In this document: in pieces, positions 1 through 9,102 of the stretch
Position numbering within the stretch: the first letter of the stretch is position 1
Layout of the letters: each line of letters begins with the position of its first letter
Origin: Pararhizobium arenae
Lineage (GTDB): Bacteria; Pseudomonadota; Alphaproteobacteria; Rhizobiales; Rhizobiaceae
Assembly (NCBI RefSeq): GCF_001931685.1
Contig: NZ_MOOY01000002.1
Coordinates: 558,001-622,000 of the forward strand
Direction: 5' to 3'
DNA length: 64,000 bases
The notes under the pieces: model-generated
The model's database searches: none
Seen by the model: only the letters and a program-made list of their open reading frames with translations
Told to the model about the DNA's origin: nothing
Position numbers and translations under genes: made by a program

Positions 1-1
1 T

Positions 2-565
2 CAGGCGGCCTCCTGGAAAAAGCCTGTGAAGATCGCTGTCAATGTCGCCCCGGCGCAGCTTGCCGACAGCAATCTGCCGCTTCGAGTGAAGGAAATCCTC
101 AAGGAAACGGGCCTCGATGCGGCCCGTCTTGAACTCGAGATCACGGAATCCGGCATTATCGCCGACCAGCAGCATGCCTTGCAGATCATCCGTCAGTTGA
201 AGGCGCTTGGCGTTCGCATCGCCATGGACGACTACGGCACCGGGTATTCCTCGCTTTCGACGCTGCAGAATTTTCCGTTCGACAAGATCAAGATCGACCG
301 TGCCTTTATCGGCGGCGTCACCCGCAACCGGCATTCCGCCGCGATCGTGCGCTCGACCATCATTCTCGCCCAGAGCCTCGACATTCCTGTTCTGGCGGAA
401 GGCGTCGAAAACGAGGCGCATATGGACTTCCTGCGCAAGGAAGGCTGCCTTGAGGTGCAGGGTTATCTTTTCGGCAAGCCAATGCCACTGAGCGACCTGC
501 AGGCGTTCGTGAATGGCGACGATGAGGTCAAGCCTTCACTCGAAGAGAACATCGCGGCGGCTTAA
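2..565 (+). CDS. EAL-domain cyclic-di-GMP phosphodiesterase, C-terminal part (cut by window edge)
   Basis: The reading frame is open from the left edge, so this is the 3' part of a longer gene; the GTG at 26 lies inside the domain and is not the true start. The visible protein holds the second half of an EAL domain: LEITES, the metal-binding DDYGTG loop, the FDKIKIDRAFI segment, AEGVEN, and the closing GYLFGKPMP. All catalytic-type acidic residues in the visible part are intact, so c-di-GMP hydrolysis is plausible. The upstream part, which may carry PAS or GGDEF domains and the EAL signature itself, is outside the window. The gene ends 2 bp before the convergent transporter gene. Confidence 0.93.
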   Translation, partial: QAASWKKPVKIAVNVAPAQLADSNLPLRVKEILKETGLDAARLELEITESGIIADQQHALQIIRQLKALGVRIAMDDYGTGYSSLSTLQNFPFDKIKIDRAFIGGVTRNRHSAAIVRSTIILAQSLDIPVLAEGVENEAHMDFLRKEGCLEVQGYLFGKPMPLSDLQAFVNGDDEVKPSLEENIAAA

Positions 566-567
566 GT

Positions 568-1749
568 TTACGTCCTTCTGGCGACCATCCTTGCCAGCGC
601 CAGCATCAGACCACCGGCCGCAAGGCCCCAGAAGGCGCCCGATATGCCCGCGAAGCTGACACCGGACGCGGTCACGAGAAAGGTGACCGCCGCCGCTTCG
701 CGGCTGTTTGGCTCCTTGAAGGCGGCCATTGCCGAGCCGGAAAAGGCGGCGACCAGGGCAAGTCCCGCAACCGCTTCGATCAGAATCTTGGGTGCCAGGC
801 TGACGAAGGCCGTGACCGTCGCGGCCAGAAGTCCGAAGATGACGTAACCGAGACCGGCAACGATCGCCGCCCAGTAGCGGCGCGCGGGATCGCGATGGGC
901 GTCCTCGCCCGCGCACATGGCAGCCGTGATGGCTGCCAGATTGACCGCATGGCCACCGAACGGCGCGCTGAGGATCGAAAACAGACCGGTCGTCGCGAAT
1001 AGCGGTCCCGGGTTCGGCTCATAACCGTTGACTTTCAGCACGGCGATGCCCGGAATGTTCTGCGAGGCCATGGTCACCACGAACAGCGGCAGGGCAATGC
1101 TCACCAGACCGGCAAACGAAAAAGCCGGCGTGACCCATTCCGCCTGCGGGACCAGAGTTGCGGTGAGCCGTGTAAAGACATCGGCCGGCATGTCGATGCC
1201 AAACGCGAGGACGAGAGCGAAAGCAAGCAGCGCGGCTGGGACAGCAAGCAATCGGTTGACGGCACCCACGGCCACCCAGGCGAGCACGATCGGCAAGCCG
1301 AGCAGCGGGTTGAAGGCCACCGCCTTGACCGGCGCGAAACACAGGCCGATCAGAACGCCCGCCAGCATTGCGTTTGCAAGCGCCGCAGGGATTGCCGCCA
1401 CCATGCGGCCAAGCGGCTTCCAGAGACCCGCGATCACGATCAGGGCGCCGCAGATCAGGAAACTTCCGACAGCGGTGTTAAAGCCGCCGGCCACTGCGCC
1501 CGAACTTGACAGCAACGCCGCACCCGGTGTCGACCAGGCGATCGACACGGGAAGCCGGGTCGCGACAGACAGCACGATGGCGCAGACGCCCATGGAGATC
1601 GACAGGGCCATCAGTCCGGACGCGGCCTGCGCCTCCGTTGCTCCGACGCCGGTCAGCCCGTGTAGGACGACGGCGAAGGAGCTGGCAAAGCCCACGAATG
1701 CGGTGAGCAATCCCATGAAAAGGGCCTGAAGGGAGAAATCTCGGAGCAT
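568..1749 (-). CDS. benE: BenE-family benzoate/H+ symporter-like inner-membrane transporter
   Basis: About 393 residues, very hydrophobic, with roughly 12 membrane segments. BenE-family signatures are visible: the N-terminal ADFSLQ-like start (here LRDFSLQALFMG), the central MASQNIPGIAVL segment, and the APFGGHAVNLAAITAA motif. Known members import benzoate with protons, but no benzoate-degradation genes are nearby, so the substrate here is inferred only from the family. I chose the ATG at 1749; a GTG at 1764 in the same frame is possible and neither has a strong ribosome site. It is divergent from the GAF-Fis regulator at 1972, with about 220 bp between them. Confidence 0.85.
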   Translation of the reverse strand: MLRDFSLQALFMGLLTAFVGFASSFAVVLHGLTGVGATEAQAASGLMALSISMGVCAIVLSVATRLPVSIAWSTPGAALLSSSGAVAGGFNTAVGSFLICGALIVIAGLWKPLGRMVAAIPAALANAMLAGVLIGLCFAPVKAVAFNPLLGLPIVLAWVAVGAVNRLLAVPAALLAFALVLAFGIDMPADVFTRLTATLVPQAEWVTPAFSFAGLVSIALPLFVVTMASQNIPGIAVLKVNGYEPNPGPLFATTGLFSILSAPFGGHAVNLAAITAAMCAGEDAHRDPARRYWAAIVAGLGYVIFGLLAATVTAFVSLAPKILIEAVAGLALVAAFSGSAMAAFKEPNSREAAAVTFLVTASGVSFAGISGAFWGLAAGGLMLALARMVARRT

Positions 1750-1907
1750 GGTTGGGAGAATCACCGCTTGTGGAGTATCGGGTACTGCCTACTGCAAAAC
1801 CGTCCGACCTGAAACAATACTGCCATGATCGCTTGTGAGAATACGCTTCCCGGTTCGGCCGGAATGAACCGTTAGCCCGGCGAGCGTAACCATCGACTTT
1901 CATGCGG

Positions 1908-1936
1908 TGGACGTTTCTCTATGAATACGCCTATAC
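1908..1936 (+). promoter_or_regulatory. Putative sigma-70 promoter of the GAF-Fis regulator
   Basis: TGGACG at 1908-1913 and CTATAC at 1931-1936 are separated by exactly 17 bp, which fits the housekeeping promoter pattern of rhizobia (-35 like TTGAC, -10 like CTATAT). A start near 1943 would give a leader of about 29 nt that contains the GGGGAGGAG ribosome site of the gene at 1972. Read by eye only. Confidence 0.45.
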
Positions 1937-1971
1937 TGGCTGCCTGCGTCAGCCCTCGGGGAGGAGAGCGG

Positions 1972-2919
1972 ATGAACCATTCCGATCACGTCAATGCCGT
2001 TGCCCATCAGTTGTCCGCTGCAGCCAGTTCGCCGGTCGCCGCATCCTGGCGCCGCTGCATGACGGTCCATGGCCTTTCGCCGGAAGAGGCGCGGACGCCA
2101 TGGCGGCTGACCGAGACGGAATTCATGCAGGCGCGCGAGCGCTCCGGTCATGTCATCGAGGAAGCCAATGACGAGATGGACCGGCTTTTTCTGACGGTCG
2201 GCAAGGCGGGGTGCTGCCTGTTGCTGACGGACGAGCGCGGTATTGCGCTGGAGCGGCGCGGTGCAGTCGGCGACGACAAGGATTTTCGCGGGCTTGGCCT
2301 ATGGTCCGGCACCGTGTGGAGCGAGGCCAGCGTCGGCACGAACGGCATCGGCACGGCAATTGCCGACGAGCGCGCCGTTCTCATCCACCGCGACCAGCAT
2401 TTCCTCAGCGCCAATACCGGCTTGAGCTGCGCGACGGCACCGATCCGTGACCATATGGGCCGGATTACCGCCGCGCTCGACATTTCAACCTGCCGGGAAG
2501 ACGTCAACGACATGACGGTATTGATCCTCTCTCAAGCCGTGCGCGATGCGGCCGCCCGCATCGAAGCCAATCTTTTCCGCCGCGCCTTCAATGGTGCCCG
2601 CATCCTGCTCGTCAATGGCGAGGGAAAGAGCGCACCTGCGCTTCTGGCCATCGATCGCGACGATCTTGTTCTGGGCGCCACCCGTGCCGCGCGACAGACG
2701 CTGGGGCTGGACGACCGCAAGATCGCAACCGGTATTCCGGCGGCCGACCTTCTACACGAGGATCACAGCGGGCAGGGGCGGGATCTTCTGGATGCCGAGC
2801 GCGCTGCCCTGCGTCGCGTTCTCTCCCGAGCCGGCGGCAATGTTTCGCAAGCTGCCGAGATCCTCGGTATCAGCCGTGCGACGCTCTACAGAAAGATGAA
2901 GAAGCTTTCCGTCGAGTAG
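1972..2919 (+). CDS. AcoR-like GAF plus Fis-type HTH regulator without an AAA+ domain
   Basis: 315 residues from the ATG at 1972, chosen because GGGGAGGAGAG lies just upstream; an ATG at 1921 has no such site. The N-terminal two thirds resemble the sensor part of AcoR-type activators, including the GTVWSEASVGTNGIGTA stretch. The last 40 residues are a Fis-type helix-turn-helix (GGNVSQAAEILGISRATLYRKMKKL). The central sigma-54 AAA+ ATPase, with its Walker A and GAFTGA motifs, is absent, so this protein should not drive sigma-54 open-complex formation. It lies directly upstream of the aldehyde dehydrogenase gene in the same direction and probably controls it in response to an aldehyde or alcohol. 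Confidence 0.85.
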   Translation: MNHSDHVNAVAHQLSAAASSPVAASWRRCMTVHGLSPEEARTPWRLTETEFMQARERSGHVIEEANDEMDRLFLTVGKAGCCLLLTDERGIALERRGAVGDDKDFRGLGLWSGTVWSEASVGTNGIGTAIADERAVLIHRDQHFLSANTGLSCATAPIRDHMGRITAALDISTCREDVNDMTVLILSQAVRDAAARIEANLFRRAFNGARILLVNGEGKSAPALLAIDRDDLVLGATRAARQTLGLDDRKIATGIPAADLLHEDHSGQGRDLLDAERAALRRVLSRAGGNVSQAAEILGISRATLYRKMKKLSVE

Positions 2920-2988
2920 TTTTCAAAGTCAGAATGCTGCATCTGCGTTGGTGTTTGCGGCGATGCGGAATGTTTGATGTAAACGCCA

Positions 2989-3006
2989 TGTCTCAATTCT
3001 GAAACA
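2989..3006. promoter_or_regulatory. Palindromic operator candidate upstream of the aldehyde dehydrogenase
   Basis: TGTCTCA-ATTC-TGAAACA is an 18-bp inverted repeat with one mismatch, about 100 bp before the aldehyde dehydrogenase ATG and 70 bp after the regulator stop. Fis-type HTH regulators bind dyad sites of this size, so it is the natural candidate for the GAF-Fis regulator. I found no convincing GG-N10-GC sigma-54 promoter in this gap, which agrees with the missing AAA+ domain. Confidence 0.5.
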
Positions 3007-3107
3007 GAAGCCGGAGCCTCTCTCTTTTCACTGGCTTTCGCATTTTTTTCTTCAGGCGCAGTCTGCCTCTCACAGATGAGGAAGATCTGTCGTGGAGGAG
3101 AAAACAG

Positions 3108-4616
<1,509 letters not shown>

Positions 4617-4639
4617 TCCGGTACAGGGTAACAGAGCAG

Positions 4640-4682
4640 GGTGAGGGGATTGTTGCGCCAGACCTCCTCCCAACCTCTCACC
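4640..4682. repeat. First stem-loop of a double-hairpin intergenic element
   Basis: GGTGAGGGG (4640-4648) pairs with CCTCTCACC (4674-4682) at 8 of 9 positions. It stands immediately before a second, perfect 14-bp stem (4686-4716). Two adjacent stems built from CTCACC and CCCTCTCCC blocks resemble the palindromic intergenic repeats scattered through many proteobacterial genomes. No other copy was seen in this window. Confidence 0.5.
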
Positions 4683-4685
4683 TTG

Positions 4686-4721
4686 GCCCTCTCCCTGCAG
4701 CGTGCAGGGAGAGGGCTTTTT
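4686..4721 (+). terminator. Strong hairpin with T-run between aldehyde dehydrogenase and DUF779 gene
   Basis: A perfect 14-bp stem, GCCCTCTCCCTGCA at 4686-4699 and its complement at 4703-4716, with a 3-nt loop GCG is followed by five T. It would end the aldehyde dehydrogenase transcript and so lower, or separate, expression of the DUF779 gene whose ATG is only about 22 bp further on. Confidence 0.8.
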
Positions 4722-4742
4722 CGCGAAATGAGGAACATGGAT

Positions 4743-5126
4743 ATGGACGAGATAAACGGACTGCCGCGAGTGGTCGCAACGGATGCGGCGCTCGCCTTCA
4801 TCGAGGAAATCCGAAAGGATTATCCCGACATCCTGTTTCACCAGTCGGGCGGCTGTTGCGATGGCTCTTCACCGATGTGCTACCCGGCAGATGACTATAT
4901 CGTCGGCGACAATGACGTGAAGCTGGGTGAGATCGGCGGGGCGCCGGTCTATATCAGCGCAAGCCAGTTCGAAGTCTGGCGCCATACGCAGCTGATCATC
5001 GATGTCGTGCCCGGCCGAGGTGGCATGTTCTCGCTCGACAACGGTCGCGAGCGCCGGTTTCTGACGCGCTCGCGATTGTTCGATGGCGGAGAGGCCTGCG
5101 CCATACCGCTGGTCAAGCGGGCCTGA
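4743..5126 (+). CDS. DUF779 family protein, aldehyde dehydrogenase partner
   Basis: 127 residues from the ATG at 4743, chosen because AGGAA at 4731-4735 is 7 nt upstream; ATGs at 4728 and 4737 in the same frame are too close to it or precede it. The family signature HQSGGCCDGSSPMCYP, with three cysteines, lies near residues 32-47. DUF779 genes commonly sit next to AcoD/ExaC-type aldehyde dehydrogenases; I know of no settled biochemical role. The conserved cysteines suggest a redox or metal function, or protection of the partner enzyme, which is inference only. Confidence 0.85.
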   Translation: MDEINGLPRVVATDAALAFIEEIRKDYPDILFHQSGGCCDGSSPMCYPADDYIVGDNDVKLGEIGGAPVYISASQFEVWRHTQLIIDVVPGRGGMFSLDNGRERRFLTRSRLFDGGEACAIPLVKRA

Positions 5127-5138
5127 CGTCCGGAAGCG

Positions 5139-5945
5139 TCACTCCGTTGGAATAAGCGACGGGAGCTCTTCAAGAAGGCTATCGCGGGCACGGGCGCTTG
5201 CGCTGCCCTCCATTCTTTTTTCGTCCTGAACGAGCCGGGCGAAAACGATGGTCTGATCGTCCTTCCTGCCCCAGCCGACATACCAGCCCCAAGGATGGTT
5301 CATATCGAAGCTGTAGTCCGCATTACGCGGATAGGCCATGCCGGTCTTGCCCTGTATCGCCCAGCCGGAGGGCAGGGTGCGCCCTTCCACGACAGCTATC
5401 GTCTTGTTGACCGCCTCCTTGCTGACCGGAAGATCGTGATTGATCAGCCGCCGCAGGAAGGTGATCTGCTCGATCGGGGAGACCTTTAGCGACGAAATGA
5501 TCCATGCCCGCTCGAGGCCGTTGTTCTTGCCGGGGTCTCCGGAAAAGTCGGCGTTGCCGTATTGGAACTGGCGGGCATAGTCCGTGAGCCTGTCTTCGCC
5601 GAGATATTCGGTGATGCGCTGCGAGAACCAGACGACCGAATATTTGAGCCAGCGCGTCGCATCCGTCGGCTGCTTCCAGTTGTCACCGCCCCAGTCGGCA
5701 TAGCCTTCCTTGAAGGGCAAGGAAGGATCGTGAGCATCCTTCAGGAACCCGGAGTCATAGCCCATCACCGCGAGCGGGATCTTGAAGGTCGATGCCGGCG
5801 TAAAACGCTCCTCGCAGTTGCCATCCTGAGCGATGATGTCGCCAGTATCTGCATTGGCAATGACCGTACAAATTGTCTTGGCTTGCGCCGAGATGCCGGA
5901 CAAACCAGCCAGCGCCACGCCTACGATCAGAGATCGGAAAATCAT
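5139..5945 (-). CDS. Class D (OXA-type) beta-lactamase, chromosomal
   Basis: 268 residues with a cleavable signal peptide of about 22 residues (hydrophobic core, then SAQA), so it acts in the periplasm. All class D active-site elements are present and in order: STFK at 52-55 (nucleophile Ser52; Lys55 normally carboxylated), SVV at 103-105, YGN at 129-131, the conserved Trp148, and KTG at 200-202. It should hydrolyse penicillins by a serine acyl-enzyme route. It is transcribed divergently from an AmpR-type regulator, which implies inducible expression. There are no integron or IS signs, so it looks resident rather than acquired. Confidence 0.92.
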   Translation of the reverse strand: MIFRSLIVGVALAGLSGISAQAKTICTVIANADTGDIIAQDGNCEERFTPASTFKIPLAVMGYDSGFLKDAHDPSLPFKEGYADWGGDNWKQPTDATRWLKYSVVWFSQRITEYLGEDRLTDYARQFQYGNADFSGDPGKNNGLERAWIISSLKVSPIEQITFLRRLINHDLPVSKEAVNKTIAVVEGRTLPSGWAIQGKTGMAYPRNADYSFDMNHPWGWYVGWGRKDDQTIVFARLVQDEKRMEGSASARARDSLLEELPSLIPTE

Positions 5946-5970
5946 CTTATTTCCTCGTTATCTGTTGAAT

Positions 5971-6016
5971 TTCGTCCGTTTCGTAGCAAGAGTTTGACGA
6001 GGCGACAAAGGACGAA
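5971..6016. promoter_or_regulatory. Inverted repeat in the bla-ampR intergenic region
   Basis: TTCGTCC (5971-5977) and GGACGAA (6010-6016) are perfect inverted 7-mers 32 bp apart in the 106-bp gap between the divergent genes. LysR-type regulators usually bind dyads in exactly this position. It does not match the classical ampC-ampR site that I know, so it is only a candidate. Confidence 0.35.
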
Positions 6017-6051
6017 TAATCGAAGCTGGCATTAGAAAATTTAGGTCATTC

Positions 6052-6936
6052 ATGGTTCGCCCGCATCTTCCGCTCAATGCATTCCGCGCTTTTGAAGCGT
6101 CCGCCCGCCATCTCAGCTTCACACGGGCGGCGATCGAGCTGAACGTGACGCAGGCGGCGGTCAGTCATCAGGTCAAGGCACTGGAAGAGCAGCTTGGGGT
6201 CACGCTTTTCCGCCGCCTGCCGCGCGGTCTGATGATCACCGCCGAGGGGGAGAGCCTGTTGCCTGTTCTGCGGGAAAGCTTCGATCGCATGGCGGATGCC
6301 GTTGAGCGGTTTCGTGGAGGGAGACTGCTTGAGGTGCTGACGGTTGGTGCGGTCGGTACCTTTGCCGTCGGCTGGCTGCTGCCGCGGCTTTCCTCGTTCC
6401 GGCAGAGCCACCCCTTCATCGATCTGCGCCTATCGACGAACAACAACCGCGTGGATCTTGCGGCGGAAGGGCTGGATTTCGCGGTTCGCTTTGGCAGCGG
6501 CGCGTGGCATGCGACGGAATCGATCCGGCTTTTCGAGGCGCCGCTCTCGGTTCTGTGTACGCCCGAGGTCGCCGGTTCGCTGCGACAGCCTTCCGATGTG
6601 CTCACGAAAACGCTTCTGCGTTCCTATCGTCCCGACGAGTGGACGCGCTGGCTCGAAGCGGCTGGCGTGGCCGAGTCGGCAACCATGCGTGACAGTATCG
6701 TTTTCGATACGTCGCTTGCGATGATGGAAGCCCTTCTGCAAGGCGCCGGTGTCGGCCTTGCGCCGCCGGCCATGTTCCAGCGCCAGCTCTTGTCGGGAGA
6801 GATCGTGCAGCCCTTCCGTACGGAGGTTTCGATAGGAAGCTACTGGCTGACAAGGCTGCAATCGCGCGCGATCACACCGGCCATGGCCGCCTTTTCGGGC
6901 TGGCTCATGACGCAATCTGAGAAGGCTGGTCTCTGA
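6052..6936 (+). CDS. ampR: AmpR-type LysR regulator of beta-lactamase
   Basis: 294 residues, normal LysR length. The N-terminal HTH (LPLNAFRAFEASARHLSFTRAAIELNVTQAAVSHQ region, residues 7-41) is the AmpR/GcvA type, and the substrate-binding half has the AmpR-like region around GAVGTFAVGWLLPRL. AmpR proteins sense cell-wall muropeptides (anhydro-muropeptides induce, UDP-muramyl pentapeptide represses) and switch on the divergent beta-lactamase. Here the partner is class D instead of the better-known class A or C. It is convergent with prs, 7 bp apart. Confidence 0.85.
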   Translation: MVRPHLPLNAFRAFEASARHLSFTRAAIELNVTQAAVSHQVKALEEQLGVTLFRRLPRGLMITAEGESLLPVLRESFDRMADAVERFRGGRLLEVLTVGAVGTFAVGWLLPRLSSFRQSHPFIDLRLSTNNNRVDLAAEGLDFAVRFGSGAWHATESIRLFEAPLSVLCTPEVAGSLRQPSDVLTKTLLRSYRPDEWTRWLEAAGVAESATMRDSIVFDTSLAMMEALLQGAGVGLAPPAMFQRQLLSGEIVQPFRTEVSIGSYWLTRLQSRAITPAMAAFSGWLMTQSEKAGL

Positions 6937-6943
6937 AGCCGGC

Positions 6944-7876
6944 TCAATCGAACAGGCTGGAGACCGATTCTTCCTGGCTGGTGCGGTTGATGGCTTCGCC
7001 GATCAGCGTCGAGGTCGAGATGACGCGGATGTTGTGAGCGGACTGGACCGCCGTGGTCGGCTGGATCGAGTCGGTGATCACAAGCTCCTTGAGCTTGGAA
7101 GAGGTGACGCGGGCAACCGCTCCGCCCGAGAGAACGCCGTGGGTGATATAGGCGGTCACGCTGGTCGCGCCCTTGTTGAGGAGCGCTTCTGCCGCGTTGC
7201 AGAGCGTGCCGCCGGAATCGACGATGTCGTCGATCAGCAGACAGTCCTTGCCGGTCACGTCGCCGATGACGTTCATGACTTCGGATTCGCCGGCGCGCTC
7301 GCGGCGCTTGTCGACGATGGCGAGTTGGCAGTCGAGGCGCTTGGCAAGCGCGCGGGCACGCACCACGCCGCCGACGTCAGGCGAAACGACCATGACGTTC
7401 TTGAGGTCGTAGTTTTCCTTCACGTCGCGCGACAGGATCGGCACGGCGTAGAGATTGTCGGTCGGGATATCGAAGAAACCCTGAATCTGGCCGGCGTGCA
7501 GATCGAGCGTCAGAACGCGGTCTGCGCCGGCTTCGGTGATCAGGTTGGCGACCAGCTTGGCGGAGATCGGCGTGCGCGGACCGGGTTTGCGATCCTGGCG
7601 GGCATAGCCGAAATAGGGGATCACCGCCGTAATGCGTCGCGCCGAGGAGCGGCGCATGGCATCGATCATGATCAACAGTTCCATCAGGTGGTCGTTGGTC
7701 GGAAAAGACGTGGACTGGACGACAAAAACGTCTTCCCCGCGCACATTTTCCTGAATTTCTACGAAGATTTCCTGGTCGGCGAACCGTCTTACAGTTGCTT
7801 TGCCGAGGGGCAGGTTAAGATAGTTGCAGATCGCTTCGGCAAGCAGCCGGTTCGAATTGCCTGCGAAAACCTTCAT
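6944..7876 (-). CDS. prs: Ribose-phosphate pyrophosphokinase
   Basis: 310 residues, standard length. It makes PRPP from ribose 5-phosphate and ATP for nucleotide, histidine, tryptophan and NAD synthesis. The flexible-loop and ATP region [23 protein letters not shown] is present around residues 74-96, with the divalent-cation motif [15 protein letters not shown] and the PRPP-binding DDIVDSGGT loop. It is an essential housekeeping gene on its own transcript. The ATG at 7876 is the only sensible start and gives the standard [16 protein letters not shown] beginning. Confidence 0.98.
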   Translation of the reverse strand: MKVFAGNSNRLLAEAICNYLNLPLGKATVRRFADQEIFVEIQENVRGEDVFVVQSTSFPTNDHLMELLIMIDAMRRSSARRITAVIPYFGYARQDRKPGPRTPISAKLVANLITEAGADRVLTLDLHAGQIQGFFDIPTDNLYAVPILSRDVKENYDLKNVMVVSPDVGGVVRARALAKRLDCQLAIVDKRRERAGESEVMNVIGDVTGKDCLLIDDIVDSGGTLCNAAEALLNKGATSVTAYITHGVLSGGAVARVTSSKLKELVITDSIQPTTAVQSAHNIRVISTSTLIGEAINRTSQEESVSSLFD

Positions 7877-8155
7877 CGATGGTCCGCCTGTGCTGGCGCG
7901 AATTGTTCCAGACCGTAGATATCCAGTCCGGGTGTGTCGCGCGAATTCCGTAAGCCAAGTTCGGTGTGCGCTGTCAGCCCGTGGGGCTTTGAAACAGAGC
8001 CGCTTGGGCGCTTCATAACGTCCCTGCCTCTGAATGCAAGAGGGATGCCACGTTCTGCGGTCGTTTATCCGAAAAAGTTTTAAGACAAGCTGTTACGCGG
8101 CCTTGATCGGTTCGCCGACGTTGCGATTCTGCACCGATTTGGGACAATGGCCGTG
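7877..8155. other. Intergenic region upstream of prs
   Basis: About 280 bp between prs and the stop of the lipoprotein gene, both on the minus strand. It must hold the prs promoter and the lipoprotein terminator, but I could not pick out a convincing -35/-10 pair or hairpin. I see no coding potential and no recognisable RNA gene. Confidence 0.4.
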
Positions 8156-9022
8156 TCAGCCCGCGTTGCCGCGCGCCCAGGAAAGATAAGCACCGATCGA
8201 TTTCGTGGCGATGGACTGCATCGTGTCGGGTGGCACGACCGACCACGGATCTTGTGCCGTCGCATCGACGCTGTCCTGACCCTGGATGCGGTGAAGCCGG
8301 TTGCCGTTGCCGTCGAGCACATCCCAGATGTAGACCACGGTTGTCTTGCCACCGTCGTTGAGGGCGGAGAAATAACCCTTCAGGATATGCCTGCTGCTTT
8401 CATCCGACGAACTCTTGATGGTCAGGCCGTTGGCGCGCGCGTCCGCACCGAGTTGTTTGGAAAGCGACGTGACGGCAGCCACGGGGGCGCCGATGATCGG
8501 CAGGAAGCGGATCGTGCCGGCTTCTCCGGTCGATGGCAGCGCTGCGGCCTGTGCCGGCTTTTCCTGCTCTGCCGGCTGCTGTTGTGCCAGCTGCTGAGGC
8601 GCGGCCTGCTCTACCTGCGCCGGGTCGTTTTCTTCCACGGATGCCGGTGTTTCTGCAAGTTGCGGGGCTTCGCGCATCACCCGTCGGCGCTCCTGCGCCG
8701 GGATTTCGCCTTGCGAGAGGCGGCTGGCCTGCGCCTCGAGCGAGCCGGCAGGGTCCGTGTAGCCCATGTCACCCTGGGCGAGCATCGTCTCGGATGAGGG
8801 TTCCGTGTAGCTCGGCTGTGCGTCCAGCGGTCCGCTCTGGATGGACGCGGTTTCCTGCGGCACATAGGCGGGCTGCGACGACATCGTGTCGAGGTCGGCC
8901 TGGTTGACCGGCGGCGAACGAAAATTTCCTTCGCCGACATCGACCTGGGGGATCAGGGCGTCGGTCGAGTTGCAACCTGCAAGCAGGGCGAGGCCGGAAA
9001 TGGCGCTGATAAGTCTCTTCAT
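8156..9022 (-). CDS. Conserved rhizobial lipoprotein with proline/glutamine-rich middle
   Basis: 288 residues from the ATG at 9022, chosen because GGTGGAA lies just upstream and because it starts a classical lipoprotein signal: MKRLISAISGLALLAGC, with the lipidated Cys17. The same frame stays open far upstream but only as an unrelated out-of-frame reading of the next gene. Residues about 60-165 are low-complexity, rich in Q, E, P and A, as in proteins that span the periplasm. The C-terminal 110 residues form a compact conserved-looking domain (SSSDESSRHILKGYFSALN, VVYIWDVLDGNGNRLHRI). I do not recognise a named function; an envelope role is inferred. Confidence 0.8.
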   Translation of the reverse strand: MKRLISAISGLALLAGCNSTDALIPQVDVGEGNFRSPPVNQADLDTMSSQPAYVPQETASIQSGPLDAQPSYTEPSSETMLAQGDMGYTDPAGSLEAQASRLSQGEIPAQERRRVMREAPQLAETPASVEENDPAQVEQAAPQQLAQQQPAEQEKPAQAAALPSTGEAGTIRFLPIIGAPVAAVTSLSKQLGADARANGLTIKSSSDESSRHILKGYFSALNDGGKTTVVYIWDVLDGNGNRLHRIQGQDSVDATAQDPWSVVPPDTMQSIATKSIGAYLSWARGNAG

Positions 9023-9102
9023 CGTTCCACCGTCGTTCCTTCGAAAGGAAGTGCAGCGACAAGGCCCCCACCTGCGCTCAAGGCAACGATACGGCAATTT
9101 TC

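Noticed and set aside
2920-3107. Sigma-54 promoter before the aldehyde dehydrogenase
   Set aside because: No GG-N10-GC pair of the right type is present, and the adjacent regulator lacks the AAA+ domain such promoters need.
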